A DNA stretch of 64,000 bases from Chionoecetes opilio (GCA_016584305.1 JACEEZ010022664.1:286091-350090); one strand, 5' to 3'; positions 43,528 to 54,635 are shown, counted from the first letter of the stretch. Notes: generated by a model not told the origin, from the sequence alone. Numbers and translations: made by a program.

Positions 43528-45928
43528 GGATTGAGATAAGGAGAACTGGTAGGCTAAAACATGTCATACAACGTAGAGGACACCAATCTTTATTGTATCA
43601 CACACTTGGCACTCAACATTTTTTGGCACTCAAAATCTTTTGACACAAAAAATGTTTGGCACTCAAATTTTTTTGGCACTCAAACATTTTTGACATTTTA
43701 AAGCTAGCGAGTGAGGGAGGAGTGACAGCCTGGGGGTACTACGTACTACCCCCAAGCTGTCACTCCTCCCTCACTCGCTAGCTATAAAATGCCAAAAATA
43801 TTTGAGTGCCAAAAATGTTGTATTGGATAGGGAAGTGAAGTTGAGTACTTTATTATTGTTATTCATAATTATACTACTACTTATTCCTACCTCGGAATTC
43901 AACCCGGGGTAATGCCTGATGGGTGGGTGGAGTGACATTGTATTGCCTTGGTGCCTCAAATATTTTCATCAGATAAGGTATGGAGATTAGTGGCCTGCCT
44001 GTATTATTGCTCCACATTAAAGACAAATAACAATAATGACAAGGTGGTGGTGATAGCAGTGAGGTGGTACAGCAGTGCCCTGTATCAGCTGTCACTGTAA
44101 CATTTGTTTCAAGGCTTAAAGGACCAAGAGGAGATTTACTGTTCGTATATATGTCTCTCCATCATCAGATGTATTCCACAAGGAGTGCCTCAATGAATGG
44201 GGCAGTCAGCTGCCGCCAAACACAGCCCCTGCCGGCTACAAGTGTCCCGTGTGCACCCAGCCTGTCTTCCCTGCCGCCAACCTGGTGTCCCCCGTGGCCG
44301 ACTACCTGCGGGACACCTTGGCCGCCTACCCATGGGCCAGGACGGGACTTGGCCTTCCCTTGGTACACTATGTGCTCCTTATTACATCTTATTTTGAAGA
44401 TATATGTGTTGCAGAGTCTAAACCTCTTGTAACTAATTATTGTGGCATCTCTACAGTCTCAGTCTATACCAAAGCTCCCAAATATTTGTACATATTCTTT
44501 TAAGTTATATATCTACAGGGATGTTATGTCATATCTATATATCTACAGGGATGTTATGTTATATCTCACAGATAGAGGAAAGGAAGAGCCAGGGGGAGGT
44601 GGAGTGGAGTGCCATGAATGGGGCGGCTGGGGAGTGAGGGTGACGTCGGCCCCGCCACACACAGCCGCCCGGCACAGACCCACGCACTGCCACACACCTA
44701 CTCACAAGAATCACACTTGCGGGTCAACACACACGGTAAGTAGATGGACAGCCTTTCTTTCTGGTGTATTTACCTACTTCTGTCTAGTTGTGATGTAGAG
44801 GAATTAAGCTATGCATCTGTGTTATTGTCATTGCTTAGCTAGTCTTACCCTAATCATTGCTCTCCTCTGCCTTCAAGGATTTGGCCTTTCCAGTCTCGAT
44901 TACTATGAGAAATTTGTATGTGTTGAAACTAAGAAAGGATTAGTAATCTAAAAAATATTCATGTTATTTTTTCATAATTATCCCATCCGTGGCATGGCCT
45001 TGCAGTGTGGCTTAGAGAGATTAGAGAGATGCTTCCTATTAGAGATGCTTTTTTTGCTTCCTATTAGAGATGCTTTCCTATTTGAGAGATGCTTCTTCAT
45101 TCATTGTCCTTATGGTTCAGGTGCCTCAGGGGTTGGTGACGGCAGCACAGGGAGTGGCGGCGCCAGTGGGGTGCGCGTCACAGCCATGGAGGATCCCCCT
45201 ATCACCCCTTCCCAGTTCAGGGATCACCACCACCCCCACCACACCTCAGCCGCCATCTCCACGCCCTCCACGGCCGGCACCAGTGTGGCTCGGAAGGGCT
45301 CCTCCTCAGACACAAAGCTGCTGCTGAATGACGGGGTGGATGCGGACGACAGTGAAAATAAGTACAAGCGGAGATCTGCGGTGGAGTGGTTCGGCCGCTG
45401 GTGGAGGTATGCTGGGCTTGGTGGAAATTCAGTTTCTTTTCTTTCTTTTCCACACATTTGGCCTTTTTCCATATAAGCCGGATGGCACACAAGAAGAAGC
45501 TGAATTTTGTTGATGAGTCAGATATATTCCCGTATGTCACATCATGAAAAATTTGCAGGGTGGATCAATTGGGTTCTTGTAATACCTATTTAAGCCCTCA
45601 TCTTTTTCACTTTTTGCCTGTGTGATCTCAGGAGGGAATACCAGGTGCTACTTAACAGGGTAAGAAAGAAAGGAAGACATTTCAAAAACACAGAAAGTGC
45701 TGAATAAAATTGTTTCTCCTCTTCGTCTTTTGCAGGACAATGAATCGCCCGTCGTCGCGTCACCACCAGGGCCTCGTGAAGGGTGTGCGGCGCATGGTGG
45801 TGGGGCTGGTGGTGCTGGGCTGCGTCACACTCTTCGTGGTGCTGTCCTACTTCAGCCACGGCGCCTCGGACAACGACCCAATGCTGGACCCATTCAACAA
45901 CCCCAATATCCATGTAGAGGGAGAATAG
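42658..45928 (+). CDS. ZFPL1: Zinc finger protein-like 1 (ZFPL1), with an apparent one-base frameshift
   Basis: A RING-type membrane protein of the cis-Golgi that helps keep Golgi structure. Six exons: 42658-42759, 43364-43475, 44169-44362, 44572-44735, 45121-45406, 45736-45928. It starts [20 protein letters not shown], and a B-box-like C/H cluster continues through [11 protein letters not shown]. The atypical RING follows ([42 protein letters not shown]). An acidic/Ser-rich linker, a [16 protein letters not shown] patch and a C-terminal membrane anchor ([20 protein letters not shown]) then lead to [15 protein letters not shown]. Exon 4 is 164 bp where phase requires 163. Its first 21 codons fit the family (VEWSAMNG) and then meet TGA, while the rest reads well one base over ([15 protein letters not shown]). 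One extra G in the GGGG at 44618-44621 or 44627-44630 would explain it. Confidence 0.93.
43480..43522. repeat. CT microsatellite at a ZFPL1 donor site
   Basis: About 20 CT units start 5 bp after the GT of the exon 43364-43475 donor. Confidence 0.95.
43600..43820. mobile_element. Foldback element with iterated GGCACTCAAA motif, copy 2
   Basis: Repeated TTGGCACTCAA units on the left, a central palindrome with GGGAGGAGTGACAGCCTGGG and GTACTACGTACTAC, then TAAAATGCCAAAAATATTTG on the right. It is the same architecture as 3056-3260 and lies in ZFPL1 intron 2. Confidence 0.75.
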
Positions 45929-45962
45929 CAGGTGTGTGTTTGTGTGTATGTGTGTGTGTGTG

Positions 45963-46851
45963 CATAGGTGGGCGCGATAACGAAAAAAATTTATCACGAT
46001 AACCGATAAATTGATAACGATAACCTTATCGGCGATAACTGATAATCGATAACTGGCGATAAATTTATCGCCCGATAAGGCGATAACCGATTAATCCAAA
46101 ATTCCGATACTAGCGATAACGATATTGATATTTTAAATAAAAAATCTTAAATGCCATCAGTAAATTGTTAGAAAACCCTTCATTTACCTTTTGCACACTA
46201 ATATCTTCTAAATTCAATGTTTATCCTGTCTCTTCACTAATGAAAAGTACTGTTTTTAAGTAAAATAACTACATTTGAAAGTTTAAACTTCTAAAAATGT
46301 CTATTTTCAATACTATAATACTATAAAATAGTAAAGCACCACTAAATTACAATAAAAATAGGATCAGTTTAGAATAGGGGCGTAAGTGTTCAGAACGTTA
46401 ATAAACGGATATTAAAGAATAGCACCGAACAGTACATACATTCATATACACGTGCACAAAAAATTAGAACGGAAGAAGCACGGGAACATAGGGGAAAAAA
46501 TCATCAAAGAACGCGTAAAACCGGGAGCGCGCAGGAGCAACACCTCCCCGTCCGACAGCTGGTGAGAGACTGAAGCTGAGCGAACGTTTTGAGAAGACGT
46601 CAAGACGGTTAGCTGGGTTTAGACCGTTGTTCGGTTCCCAGTTCGGACCTACCTATTTCTGCCTCCAAGGCACGCGCGGCTCGCCCCTGTGCTAAACGGG
46701 AACCAAAAAATAAAATTATCGATTATCGCTAGTTTGGAACCAAAAGTATCGGCGATACTGATGAATCGATAACACGGGAATTTTTTTTATCGGATAACCG
46801 ATAACCCGATATCGTTATCGCGATAATTTATCACGATAATGCCCACCTATG
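45963..46851. mobile_element. hAT-like element with iterated CGATAAC core, 34 bp after the ZFPL1 stop
   Basis: The inverted ends CATAGGTGGGCGCGATAACG and ATCACGATAATGCCCACCTA abut a GT tract on both sides (TGTGTGTG and TGTATGTG, a possible 8-bp duplication). About 150 bp inside each end is iterated GATAACCGATAA, CGGCGATAAC and GATAATCGATAAC. The centre is ordinary AT-rich DNA with a GC-rich patch near 46510-46690. No transposase frame. It is probably within the ZFPL1 3' UTR. Confidence 0.8.
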
Positions 46852-47060
46852 TGTATGTGTGTGCGTGTGTTTATGTGTGTGTTTAAGACTCCACAGCCAA
46901 ACGTGTCTTATCTGTCAGTTATCGCAATATTTTCTTTTTCTACAAGCCAGATGGTATCCAGTATTCATTTAGCTGTGAAGCCATGTGTATGTATTACTGG
47001 ATCAGGCAAGCTGCTGAGGCAGGAATTGCACAGCTTTTGAAGGGAAATGTTCATTATAAC

Positions 47061-47300
47061 AGAACATAAGAAAATAAGGAAGCTACAAGAGGCCGCGAGA
47101 CCTACACGTGGTAGTTCCTGTTACTTAATACTACCTACATCCACCTTTCATACCCATCCATAAATTTATCCAGCCTCCTTTTCAAGCTCCCTATATACTC
47201 CGCACTGACCACTGTCCATTCCAATCATTTACCACCCTATTTGTGAACCATTTTTTCCCTATATTCCCAGAAAGCCCTCCCTTATTCCCTTTAATGGTAG
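47061..47300 (-). mobile_element. LINE 3' end (GCTACAAGAGGCC family)
   Basis: AGAACATAAGAAAATAAGGA then AGCTACAAGAGGCCGCGAGA continue leftward-reading into CTACATCCACCTTTCATACC and TCATTTACCACCCTATTTGT. The minus strand is the sense strand, as in the copy at 58037 that still encodes the end of a reverse transcriptase. Confidence 0.8.
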
Positions 47301-47798
47301 ATGCGCCAGATCCAGATTTGACGGGCAAGATATTACAAAAAGACAATAAATAAATGTGCACCTATTATGAGCCATGAAGTATAGTATGAGGTAGCTATAC
47401 ATGTTTTCCTACTCAATGGTGGATTATATGCAACAAATTGGCAAAAAAACCACCGATGTGAAAGTACTATTACATGTATATTGTTTTGCATTACGTAGGG
47501 ATTGATGAATTCATTGTTCTGCCAAATAAGGGGAAATGTTGTGCCAGATATCAGACATGTTTTCCTACTCAATGGTGGGTTATATGCAACAAATTGTCAA
47601 AAAAAACCTTTGTGAAAAGTATTTCATATTGTTTTGCATTACGTAGAGAGATGAGCGTGTAGTTGTTAGAGAATGCCATTGATTTTGTCAAAACAGTGCT
47701 GCTCACATCTTGTCTGCTCAAGAATTTTTTCGGGGTATGTCTGACAAAAAACTACTTTGGCTTGTCTGATGAAGCCTCAGTGATTGTGTGTGTGTGTG

Positions 47799-48001
47799 GG
47801 GTGCAGTCAGTTTGTACACAAGTTGTTTCGCGGTCTATATAAAACCATGGTCGTTTCGCACACTCAGCTCAGAGTTGAACCTGATTACTAGTTACGTTAC
47901 GAATCGACACCAGGTATGTACGAAAAAACTCAAAATCAGTGTACGAAACAACTAACAAAACTTAGGTACGAAACAACTTGTGTACGAAACTCCCTGTAAC
48001 C
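47799..48001. mobile_element. hAT-like element with iterated GTTTCGTAC core, copy 2
   Basis: GGGTGCAGTCAGTTTGTACA to TACGAAACTCCCTGTAACC, inserted in a GT microsatellite. It matches copy 1 at 30938 throughout but is shorter on the left arm. Confidence 0.8.
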
Positions 48002-48661
48002 GTGTGTGTGTGTGTGTGTGTTGGCAGAATGCATAATCAAGGCTGGTGTGAATGGTCTTGGTTGTCTTCGTGTAAACCATTCTGTGGCTGATATTCTGTG
48101 ATTGTCCTGTTTTAATAAGGTGACAGTTGTTTTTATTTCAGAGTTTATCCATCATCTTGTTCTACAGTTAAAATGTATGTATGAGTGCACAAAATGTATG
48201 AGGTTTATTTCATACAGATCAACAACTGGGTTCTGCTATTGGTCCTTAAGTGGTTGGGATAAAGCTTGAGGGCGGTAGCTAAGCCTTGCTGATGGCCAGG
48301 GAAGTCTTCAGTGTTCAGGCTAGTGGATGAGGCATTTTATAGTATAATATATTAGTACTATATATGATTTTATTTTAATCTTTATTTTTGCAAGGATAAA
48401 GACTAGCTATATTGTTTTAAATATTTGCTCGTCTTTGGCAAACATGGATGCATCAAATATTCACACCATTATCCAACTGTTGACCTTTGTAAGATGCTTT
48501 CCTAACTCTTTCCTTATCTTTTATCCTTCCTTCCTTTTACAGTCCAACATATCTTACTATCCTGCCCCCATCTTGCTACTGCCCACTCCAGTTCTTTTCC
48601 TCATCTGTCCTCCCTTTCCCGACCTCCTTGTCTTGCGGAATCCCCCTCCTTCTCCCTGAAT

Positions 48662-48852
48662 AATTTAACCTTCCTCCAACAAATCCACATCCTTCATCTG
48701 ATCTAACCATCCTGCTGTAACATTCCGTTCCTTTCCCCTTCCCTCACCGTTTCACTCTTTCTCTATAACCCCTCACCTTTTTTATGCTTTGCCATAGTGC
48801 CATATGACCTCTGATGTCTGGCACATTTCCCCCTTTCTGGCATTAAATCAAT
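48662..48852 (+). mobile_element. RTE-like LINE 3' end
   Basis: TTTAACCTTCCTCCAACAAA, ATCCTGCTGTAACATTCCGT and TGACCTCTGATGTCTGGCAC end at GGCATTAAATCAATAA. Same family as 40914. Confidence 0.7.
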
Positions 48853-49476
48853 AATTTTCCTTATCCTTTGAGATGACAATAAGAAGTGAATGGACGAGTG
48901 AGATCAGTTTGGTGTCATTGCTGTAGATAGTGTAAATAGTTCCCTTGCATTTGTAGAGTTGGTGAAGGAGTTTTCTCACCCCTTTTGAGTTACAGACTAT
49001 TATTGCATGCACTCTTGATTATTTTAAGACTTTTATACTCCCAGATATATGCTTCTACATCTAGAAAGATAAATATGCATTCTTGTATTACATTATCTCT
49101 ATTTATTCCCTGTGTGATCATAAAAGGGAGGAGGGCGAGAAGGTTGGTGGTTCTTGTTGCGTCATTCCTATGAGAACACAAGAGCAGAGAGGTAAACAAT
49201 CTGCCATGTGTGTGGGATAAGGCTTTTGGTATGATGTATTATATTCATGAAATGAGTAATAACTATAACTTAGTCTGGAAATCCGTGGCATATGTACATT
49301 AATTTTTCGTATTATTAGAATTGTTGTAAATATCTGACCTATTAAACTGGTGTAAATATGAATTATATATTTCTGATAAAAAATTATAGTGTTCATTTTG
49401 CATTACCATTTATGGATGCCCAGAGAGAGAGAGAGAGAGAGAGATAGGGTGATATACTTAGTGAGGCTCTAATCTT

Positions 49477-49679
49477 TTAACCCCTTGAGAACCAGAGCGT
49501 AATTTTTTCTACCATTAGACAATTTTTAGTGAATATAAGCAATATTTTATAGATATGACCTGTTTAGCATCTTTGTTGTCTTAATAATTTGGTATATTCA
49601 GTTACTTTTCGTAATTTTATGGCTCGACAACATACATTTTTTTTATAGTAAAGGAAAGGTGTGGGCGTGAAGGGGTTAA
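49477..49679 (+). mobile_element. piggyBac-like TTAA MITE, copy 7
   Basis: TTAACCCCTTGAGAACCAGA at the left and GGGCGTGAAGGGGTTAA at the right. A 10-20-bp deletion lies in the left part relative to the other copies. Confidence 0.85.
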
Positions 49680-49837
49680 TTAAGTGTGTCTGATGCCCCA
49701 CAGCTTGTCTTTCATTCATGTAAATACTTCCACTGGATAAATCTGTAACTATCTCATGACTTCTTTGTTCTAGTAAATCATAATTTCATCTCAAGATATT
49801 CCCTTCAGCAGTGGTTCAAATCAATGAGTTTAATCTC

Positions 49838-50033
49838 TCCTCCAACAAATCCAAATCCTGCATCTGATCTAGCCATCCTGCTGTAACATTCCGTTACTTT
49901 CCCCTTCCCTCACAGTTTCACTCTTGCTCTATAACCCCTCCCCTTTTTTATGCTTTGCCATAGTGCCATATGACCTCTGATGTTTGGCACATTTCCCTCT
50001 TTTTGGCATTAAATCAATCAATCAAATCAATGA
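49838..50033 (+). mobile_element. RTE-like LINE 3' end
   Basis: CTCCTCCAACAAATCCAAAT, CATCCTGCTGTAACATTCCG and ATATGACCTCTGATGTTTGG end in ATTAAATCAATCAATCAAA. Same family as 40914. Confidence 0.7.
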
Positions 50034-50094
50034 GCTGAAAGGCAACAAAACAACTACAGTACTTTCAATCATCTCCACTCACTCATACAGGACT

Positions 50095-50304
50095 TTAACC
50101 TCTTGAGACCCAGAACGTAATTTCCATTGTAATTTGGGTACCCTTAGACGATTTTTAGTGAATATAAGCAATATGCAATAGATATGACCTGTTTAGTATC
50201 CTTGACAACTAACTAATTGGATATATTAAGTTACTTTTCGTAATTTTATGGCTAACAGAATTTTTTTATATAGGAAAGGAAAGATCTGGGCGTGCAGGGG
50301 TTAA
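50095..50304 (+). mobile_element. piggyBac-like TTAA MITE, copy 8
   Basis: TTAACCTCTTGAGACCCAGA at the left and GGGCGTGCAGGGGTTAA at the right. Confidence 0.85.
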
Positions 50305-50451
50305 ACACTTATAGTAATTTGATATTTTATTACAAAATATTGGATTGAAGAGGACAGGGCAGAAAACAAGGTCAGCTCAGAATCAAGATGGAAACAACTA
50401 GTACAAATCTCCCCAAGCCATTCTTAACAGCGGGTCTTGCTTGCCACACGA

Positions 50452-52986
50452 CTACTGCATGGGTTGAAGGTTCAGCTCGGCCCTGGGGAATAAGAAACAT
50501 CAAAATTAGATTGCAGTTAACTATGGACTGATGCATGAGGTCCAGAAAGTTCCATATGTACACCTAAAGCATAATGAGAATCCTCTATCTAACCTTAACC
50601 CCTTGAGACTCAGAACGTAATTTCCATTGTAATTTGGGTACCATTAGACAATTTTTAATGAATATAAGCAATATTTTATAGATATGACCTGGTTAGTATC
50701 CTTGTCCACTAAATAATTTGGTATATTCAGTTACTTTTTATAATTTTATGGCTAACAGACAATTTTTCATAGCAAAGGAAAGATCTGGGCATGAAGGAGT
50801 TAACTTGCCAAAACATGTAATACCTCCCAGTCTGCTAAACACTATACCTGAAGGAAAACTATAAAGTGAGGACAGTATCATGCCAATAAATATCGTCTGT
50901 ACAATGATTACCTCAGTTGTTGGGAGAAGTCGTCCTCAATGTTGTCGTCGTCCCAGTTGTCCTCCCAGACGTTGATGTCCTCGGCGTCCTCCTCCGCCGC
51001 ACCCCAGTCTGGTGGCGGACACACAGATAGATATTTATTGACCACAGCATTATAAATTACACATAATAACATTTATAAATAGACAAAAGCACACATAAGC
51101 TCATATGCCGCACTAATACCACAGAATACACAGAACAGGATGTAAATCGTCTAAAAAAGTTAACAGTATGCTGAGAAACCAAAATTTACTATCTACAGAT
51201 CTTAGTAATTATTGCATTTGTACCTATAAATCTCCACAATTACTTACCGTACAGGTTAATATGAAGGAGAGTTTCACGTTCGTTTTCAGAGACACCAACT
51301 ACTTTTTCTTGGCCTACAATAGGTGCTTGTTCTAATGGTGCTAGTTTTATTTTGCGCAAGCCAAAAAAAAAAAAAAAAAAAATGTCTATTTTGTGGTTAA
51401 GGTTAGGTTAGGTTTCTTTAAAACCTGTTAGGTTAGGTTTCATTAAAGCATAAGGTTAGGTTAGGTTTCATTTTTTTTTTGGTTTGCGCAAAATAAAACT
51501 AGCACCATTAGAACAAGCACCTATTGTAGGCCAAGAAAAAGTAGTTGGTGTCTCTGAAAACGAACGTGAAACTCTCCTCCATAATTACCTACCGTACATA
51601 ACACTATAGTCGCCAGTCACTCGCCACTGCACTGATGTCGCCAATCACAATATATTACGAATTTCAGCATCACTACAGCCTTTTATGTGCCACTGAAGAC
51701 ATGTAGTAGGTATGTGCATATTCTCCGATTTCACGCTTGACAACTTTGTCAACATTTCAGCTCGGCCCCGTTTTCTTTTCATCGAAATTGGCAAAATTTA
51801 GCGCAAAAGTTGTGTTGTGAACCCCCTAAGAAATCAGTTTTTTGTGTGTTTTCCTGTGATTGCACGAGCTTACACAAGATTTGATGACGTAGTACACGCA
51901 TTGACCCCTCAACTCGTTGCAGAAACAATTCTCGAAAATTCTCGGAACATTTCTGAAATCACGTACATTCCGCGGAAATGGAGATGTGTTTCGTGACAGG
52001 TCGCCAAAACGCTCGTCAATTTTGCTGAAGGCGAGTGAAATTAATCTTGAAACTAATAAAATAAGTTTCTTTAGTTATTTGTCCGTCTATATGTCGAATT
52101 TGATAAGTTTTTATCGAGTAGCAACAATTTTATCAGGCTATCTGTAATCGATGTCAATGCCCTGTTTTTCATTTCGTTGTTCGTTCGTTCTGTTTGTTTG
52201 TTTGGTATTTATGGAGGAGAGTTTCACGTTCGTTTTCAGAGACACCAACTACTTTTTCTTGGCCTACAATAGGTGCTTGTTCTAATGGTGCTAGTTTTAT
52301 TTTGCGCAAACCCCCCCCCCCAAAAAAAAAAAAAAAAAAAAAAAAAAAATGAAACCTAACCTAACCTTATGTTTTAATGAAACCTAACCTAACCTAACCA
52401 TGAGTGTTCATGATGCCAAATTTTTATCGGTCACAATAATCCTATTGTTTTATAAGACAAAAATATGCCCAAAAGGCGAACTTCTATTTGATGTAACTTT
52501 CTTATTTTAGGTCCTAGGAGGGTCATCTTGGTGTCATTGGAAAGTTTGTTTCAAGACCTTTCCACTGATACCTCTTGCAATAGCATTTAACAATTTTTAA
52601 ATTTTTTCCCACATAGCTACATGTAGTGTGATGTACATAATATAAACTACTGTGCATGTCTCTTCAGTGGCACATAAAAGTCTGTAGTGATGCTAAAATT
52701 CGTAATATATTGTGCCTGGCGACATTAGTGCAGTGGCGAGTGACTGGCGACTATAGTGTTATCTACGGTAGGTATTATGGTGATGGTAGATATATTAGTG
52801 AATGAGATACATGGATAAATAACATTAGCTTCTATTTCAGTTTCGATGTGAGGAAAGGAAGGGAGGGAGAGGGGAAGATGAGGCAATGTCAATACCTTCA
52901 GCGGGGAACTCCTCAAACTCATCGTCCTCCTCGAGCAGTCCCAGGTCGATCTTGGGCTTGGTGTCTACTAGCTTATCTGCTGACAT
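50452..52986 (-). CDS. SEM1: 26S proteasome complex subunit SEM1/DSS1
   Basis: A very small acidic, mostly unfolded protein of the 19S lid, which also partners BRCA2 and RPA in homologous recombination. Three exons join in phase: 52896-52986 (ATG at 52986), 50912-51008 and 50452-50482, giving 72 residues. The start [20 protein letters not shown] leads into the two conserved acidic/aromatic blocks, [16 protein letters not shown] and [16 protein letters not shown], then SQQLRAEL and a short end LNLQPMQ. All the conserved Trp and Phe residues of the family are present and the length is normal. The 1.9-kb intron 1 is filled by TIR and foldback elements. Intron 2 carries TTAA MITE copy 9. Confidence 0.97.
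50595..50803 (+). mobile_element. piggyBac-like TTAA MITE, copy 9
   Basis: TTAACCCCTTGAGACTCAGA on the left and GGGCATGAAGGAGTTAA on the right. It lies between the last two SEM1 exons, antisense to the gene, and only about 290 bp from copy 8. Confidence 0.85.
51263..51582. mobile_element. Foldback element with TTAGG-like core in SEM1 intron 1
   Basis: Arms of about 100 bp (GAGAGTTTCACGTTCGTTTT to TAGTTTTATTTTGCGCAA, and inverted) enclose A-runs and GGTTAGGTTAGG copies. The same left arm plus core recurs at 52211-52402. Confidence 0.85.
51589..52771. mobile_element. TIR element CTACCGTA(G/C)ATAACACTATA, copy 2 (about 1.2 kb)
   Basis: Inverted ends CTACCGTACATAACACTATA and TATAGTGTTATCTACGGTAG run on through GTCGCCAG, then TAATATATTACGAATTTCAG-type sequence. 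It carries an inserted fragment of the foldback element (52211-52402) and no recognisable transposase. It is larger than copy 1 (41216-41698). Confidence 0.75.
52211..52402. mobile_element. Truncated copy of the 51263-51582 foldback element
   Basis: Left arm (ATGGAGGAGAGTTTCACGTT to TTTTATTTTGCGCAAA), then C- and A-runs and AACCTAACCTAACC copies. The second arm is missing. Confidence 0.8.
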
Positions 52987-53109
52987 GGTGGCGGTGGTGT
53001 GGTCTGGCTTGGCGTGATCTGAGGCCTGTGTGTGTGGATCTGCTTGGCTGTTTTCGGTCCTGTGTTTGTGTGGTGGTCTCGGTCTGGGCGGCGAAGTGGC
53101 GACTCATTG

Positions 53110-53365
53110 CAGGGTTGCCACTCAAATGTTCAGAAATCCCAAGATTGCTCCAAAAAAATCCCAAGATAGACAAAAATATCCCAAGGTCTATAAAATAAAA
53201 CATTGAAACTGAACCCTAAATACGGAATACATGCTTTCCTTGAGATAAACTACTGGAGAAATACTTAAATAATCCCCCAAAAATCCTAAGATAGGCACAA
53301 AATATCCCAAGTCCCTGGCACAAATCCCAAGATATTGGAAAAAATCCCAAGGAGTGGCATCCCTG
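53110..53365. mobile_element. Element with CAGGGTTGCCACTC ends and iterated AAATCCCAAG core
   Basis: The left end CAGGGTTGCCACTC and the inverted right end CAGGGATGCCACTC enclose about seven AAATCCCAAGAT or ATATCCCAAG units, all in one direction. It lies about 125 bp upstream of the SEM1 start codon, within its likely promoter or 5' region. Confidence 0.75.
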
Positions 53366-54635
53366 CTCATCACTTCTTGTTGTCTTGACTTTAGAGAGAA
53401 CCCAGTGATTTCTATGTGATTTTCCTTCATTTCTAGGTACTACCTAGCTATTGAATTCTAAGTATATATGTTTTGTTAGGTATTTAAATGTTTATTTTTC
53501 ATTATTTTCAATAGATGAATGGTTTGTGCTTTTTTTATATTGTGATTTCAGATTTAAATTAGTTATTTTTTTTAGTTCTAGGTAGGTAGGTAGCGGAAAA
53601 TATAGTGGCTTTTTATACAATACACGAGTTGTAGGATATATGGTACATTTTATAGGCTTAAATAAGACAGCGTATCGACATTTGATAGGTATTAATTATT
53701 TATATACAGTAATTAGTGTCATGTCAGATCAGTGAACGGGAAGTAGTGTTCGAAAAGTGCGGGATATAAAAAGTGTCTATTTCATCATTTATCTCCGTCA
53801 AATCGAGTAGTGTGATGGTGTGCCTTGCCCTCAGACACTAAGGTAAGGTATGACGTGTTATCATTCCCCTGGGACACTTGCAGGCAGAGTTAGACATGAA
53901 TTAAATAATTTGAACACCTCATGGCAAGTGCTTCGGGAGTTTTGATATCACCCGAGCACGTAGGAAGGTAAATAGTCGTCACTATTAAATACTGTTATAT
54001 TGACAAGTAGTTAGTGCGGAGTCATTAGGGAGCTTTAAAAGGAGCCTAGATAATTTCATGGATGGGGATGAAAGGTGGATGTAGGTAGTGTTAAGTAACA
54101 GGAACTACCACGTGTAGGTCTCGCGGACTCTTGTAGCTTCCTTATTTTCTTATTTTCTCGCGCCACCAGTAGTCTAGGAAGGATGAACTGTTACCAGGAG
54201 TGAGGCAGTCGTGGTCACCTGTCCTGCCACACAGTACACACACACGCATGCACACCCCCACACACGTGACAAAGTGGCAGGTGACTTGACGTGACGTGAA
54301 ACGCAAGAAGTAAAAGCCGCAGGAAGTCTCCCTCGCCTTATCCCGTAAAATACCTCGGAAGGATTATATCGGTGTCACGTTTATGTAGCCTACTGCTGAC
54401 GTGACGGAATGGCCTGACATTTTAACATTTTATTCTAGTTTTGGACTTAGTGTTTCTACATCACTACGATGATACAATGTTTTGCGGTTAGTACTAGATA
54501 AATTATTGTTTTGTTTTCGAAATAGCTCAGAAGGATTATATTGATGTCACGTTGATGTAGCCTACTGCTGAAGTGACGGAATGGCCTAATTTTATTCTCG
54601 TTTTGGGCTGAATGTTTCTTCTTTACGGTATTATT
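53366..54635. other. Intergenic
   Basis: AT-rich DNA with a plus-strand LINE 3' end at 54000-54165, a CA-rich patch near 54238 and a direct repeat of about 85 bp (GAAGGATTATATCGGTGTCA and its variant at 54358 and 54530). No gene. Confidence 0.5.
54000..54165 (+). mobile_element. LINE 3' end with last codons of a reverse transcriptase
   Basis: The frame GSFKRSLDNFMDGDERWM followed by a stop is the conserved tail of a non-LTR retrotransposon ORF2. It is followed by CACGTGTAGGTCTCGCGGAC and CTTGTAGCTTCCTTATTTTC. Confidence 0.8.

Larger units (their letters stand above)
46852..49476. other. Intergenic, repeats and TE fragments only
   Basis: Holds a LINE 3' end (47061-47300), a roughly 150-bp tandem duplication (47398-47650, CATGTTTTCCTACTCAATGG), an iterated-motif element (47799-48001), an RTE-like tail (48662-48852) and a short GA tract (49422-49444). 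No gene recognised. Confidence 0.55.

Noticed and set aside
51917..52147. 76-codon plus-strand frame inside the 1.2-kb TIR element
   Set aside because: Too short for a transposase and no motif recognised; not called as a gene, though mentioned as part of the element.
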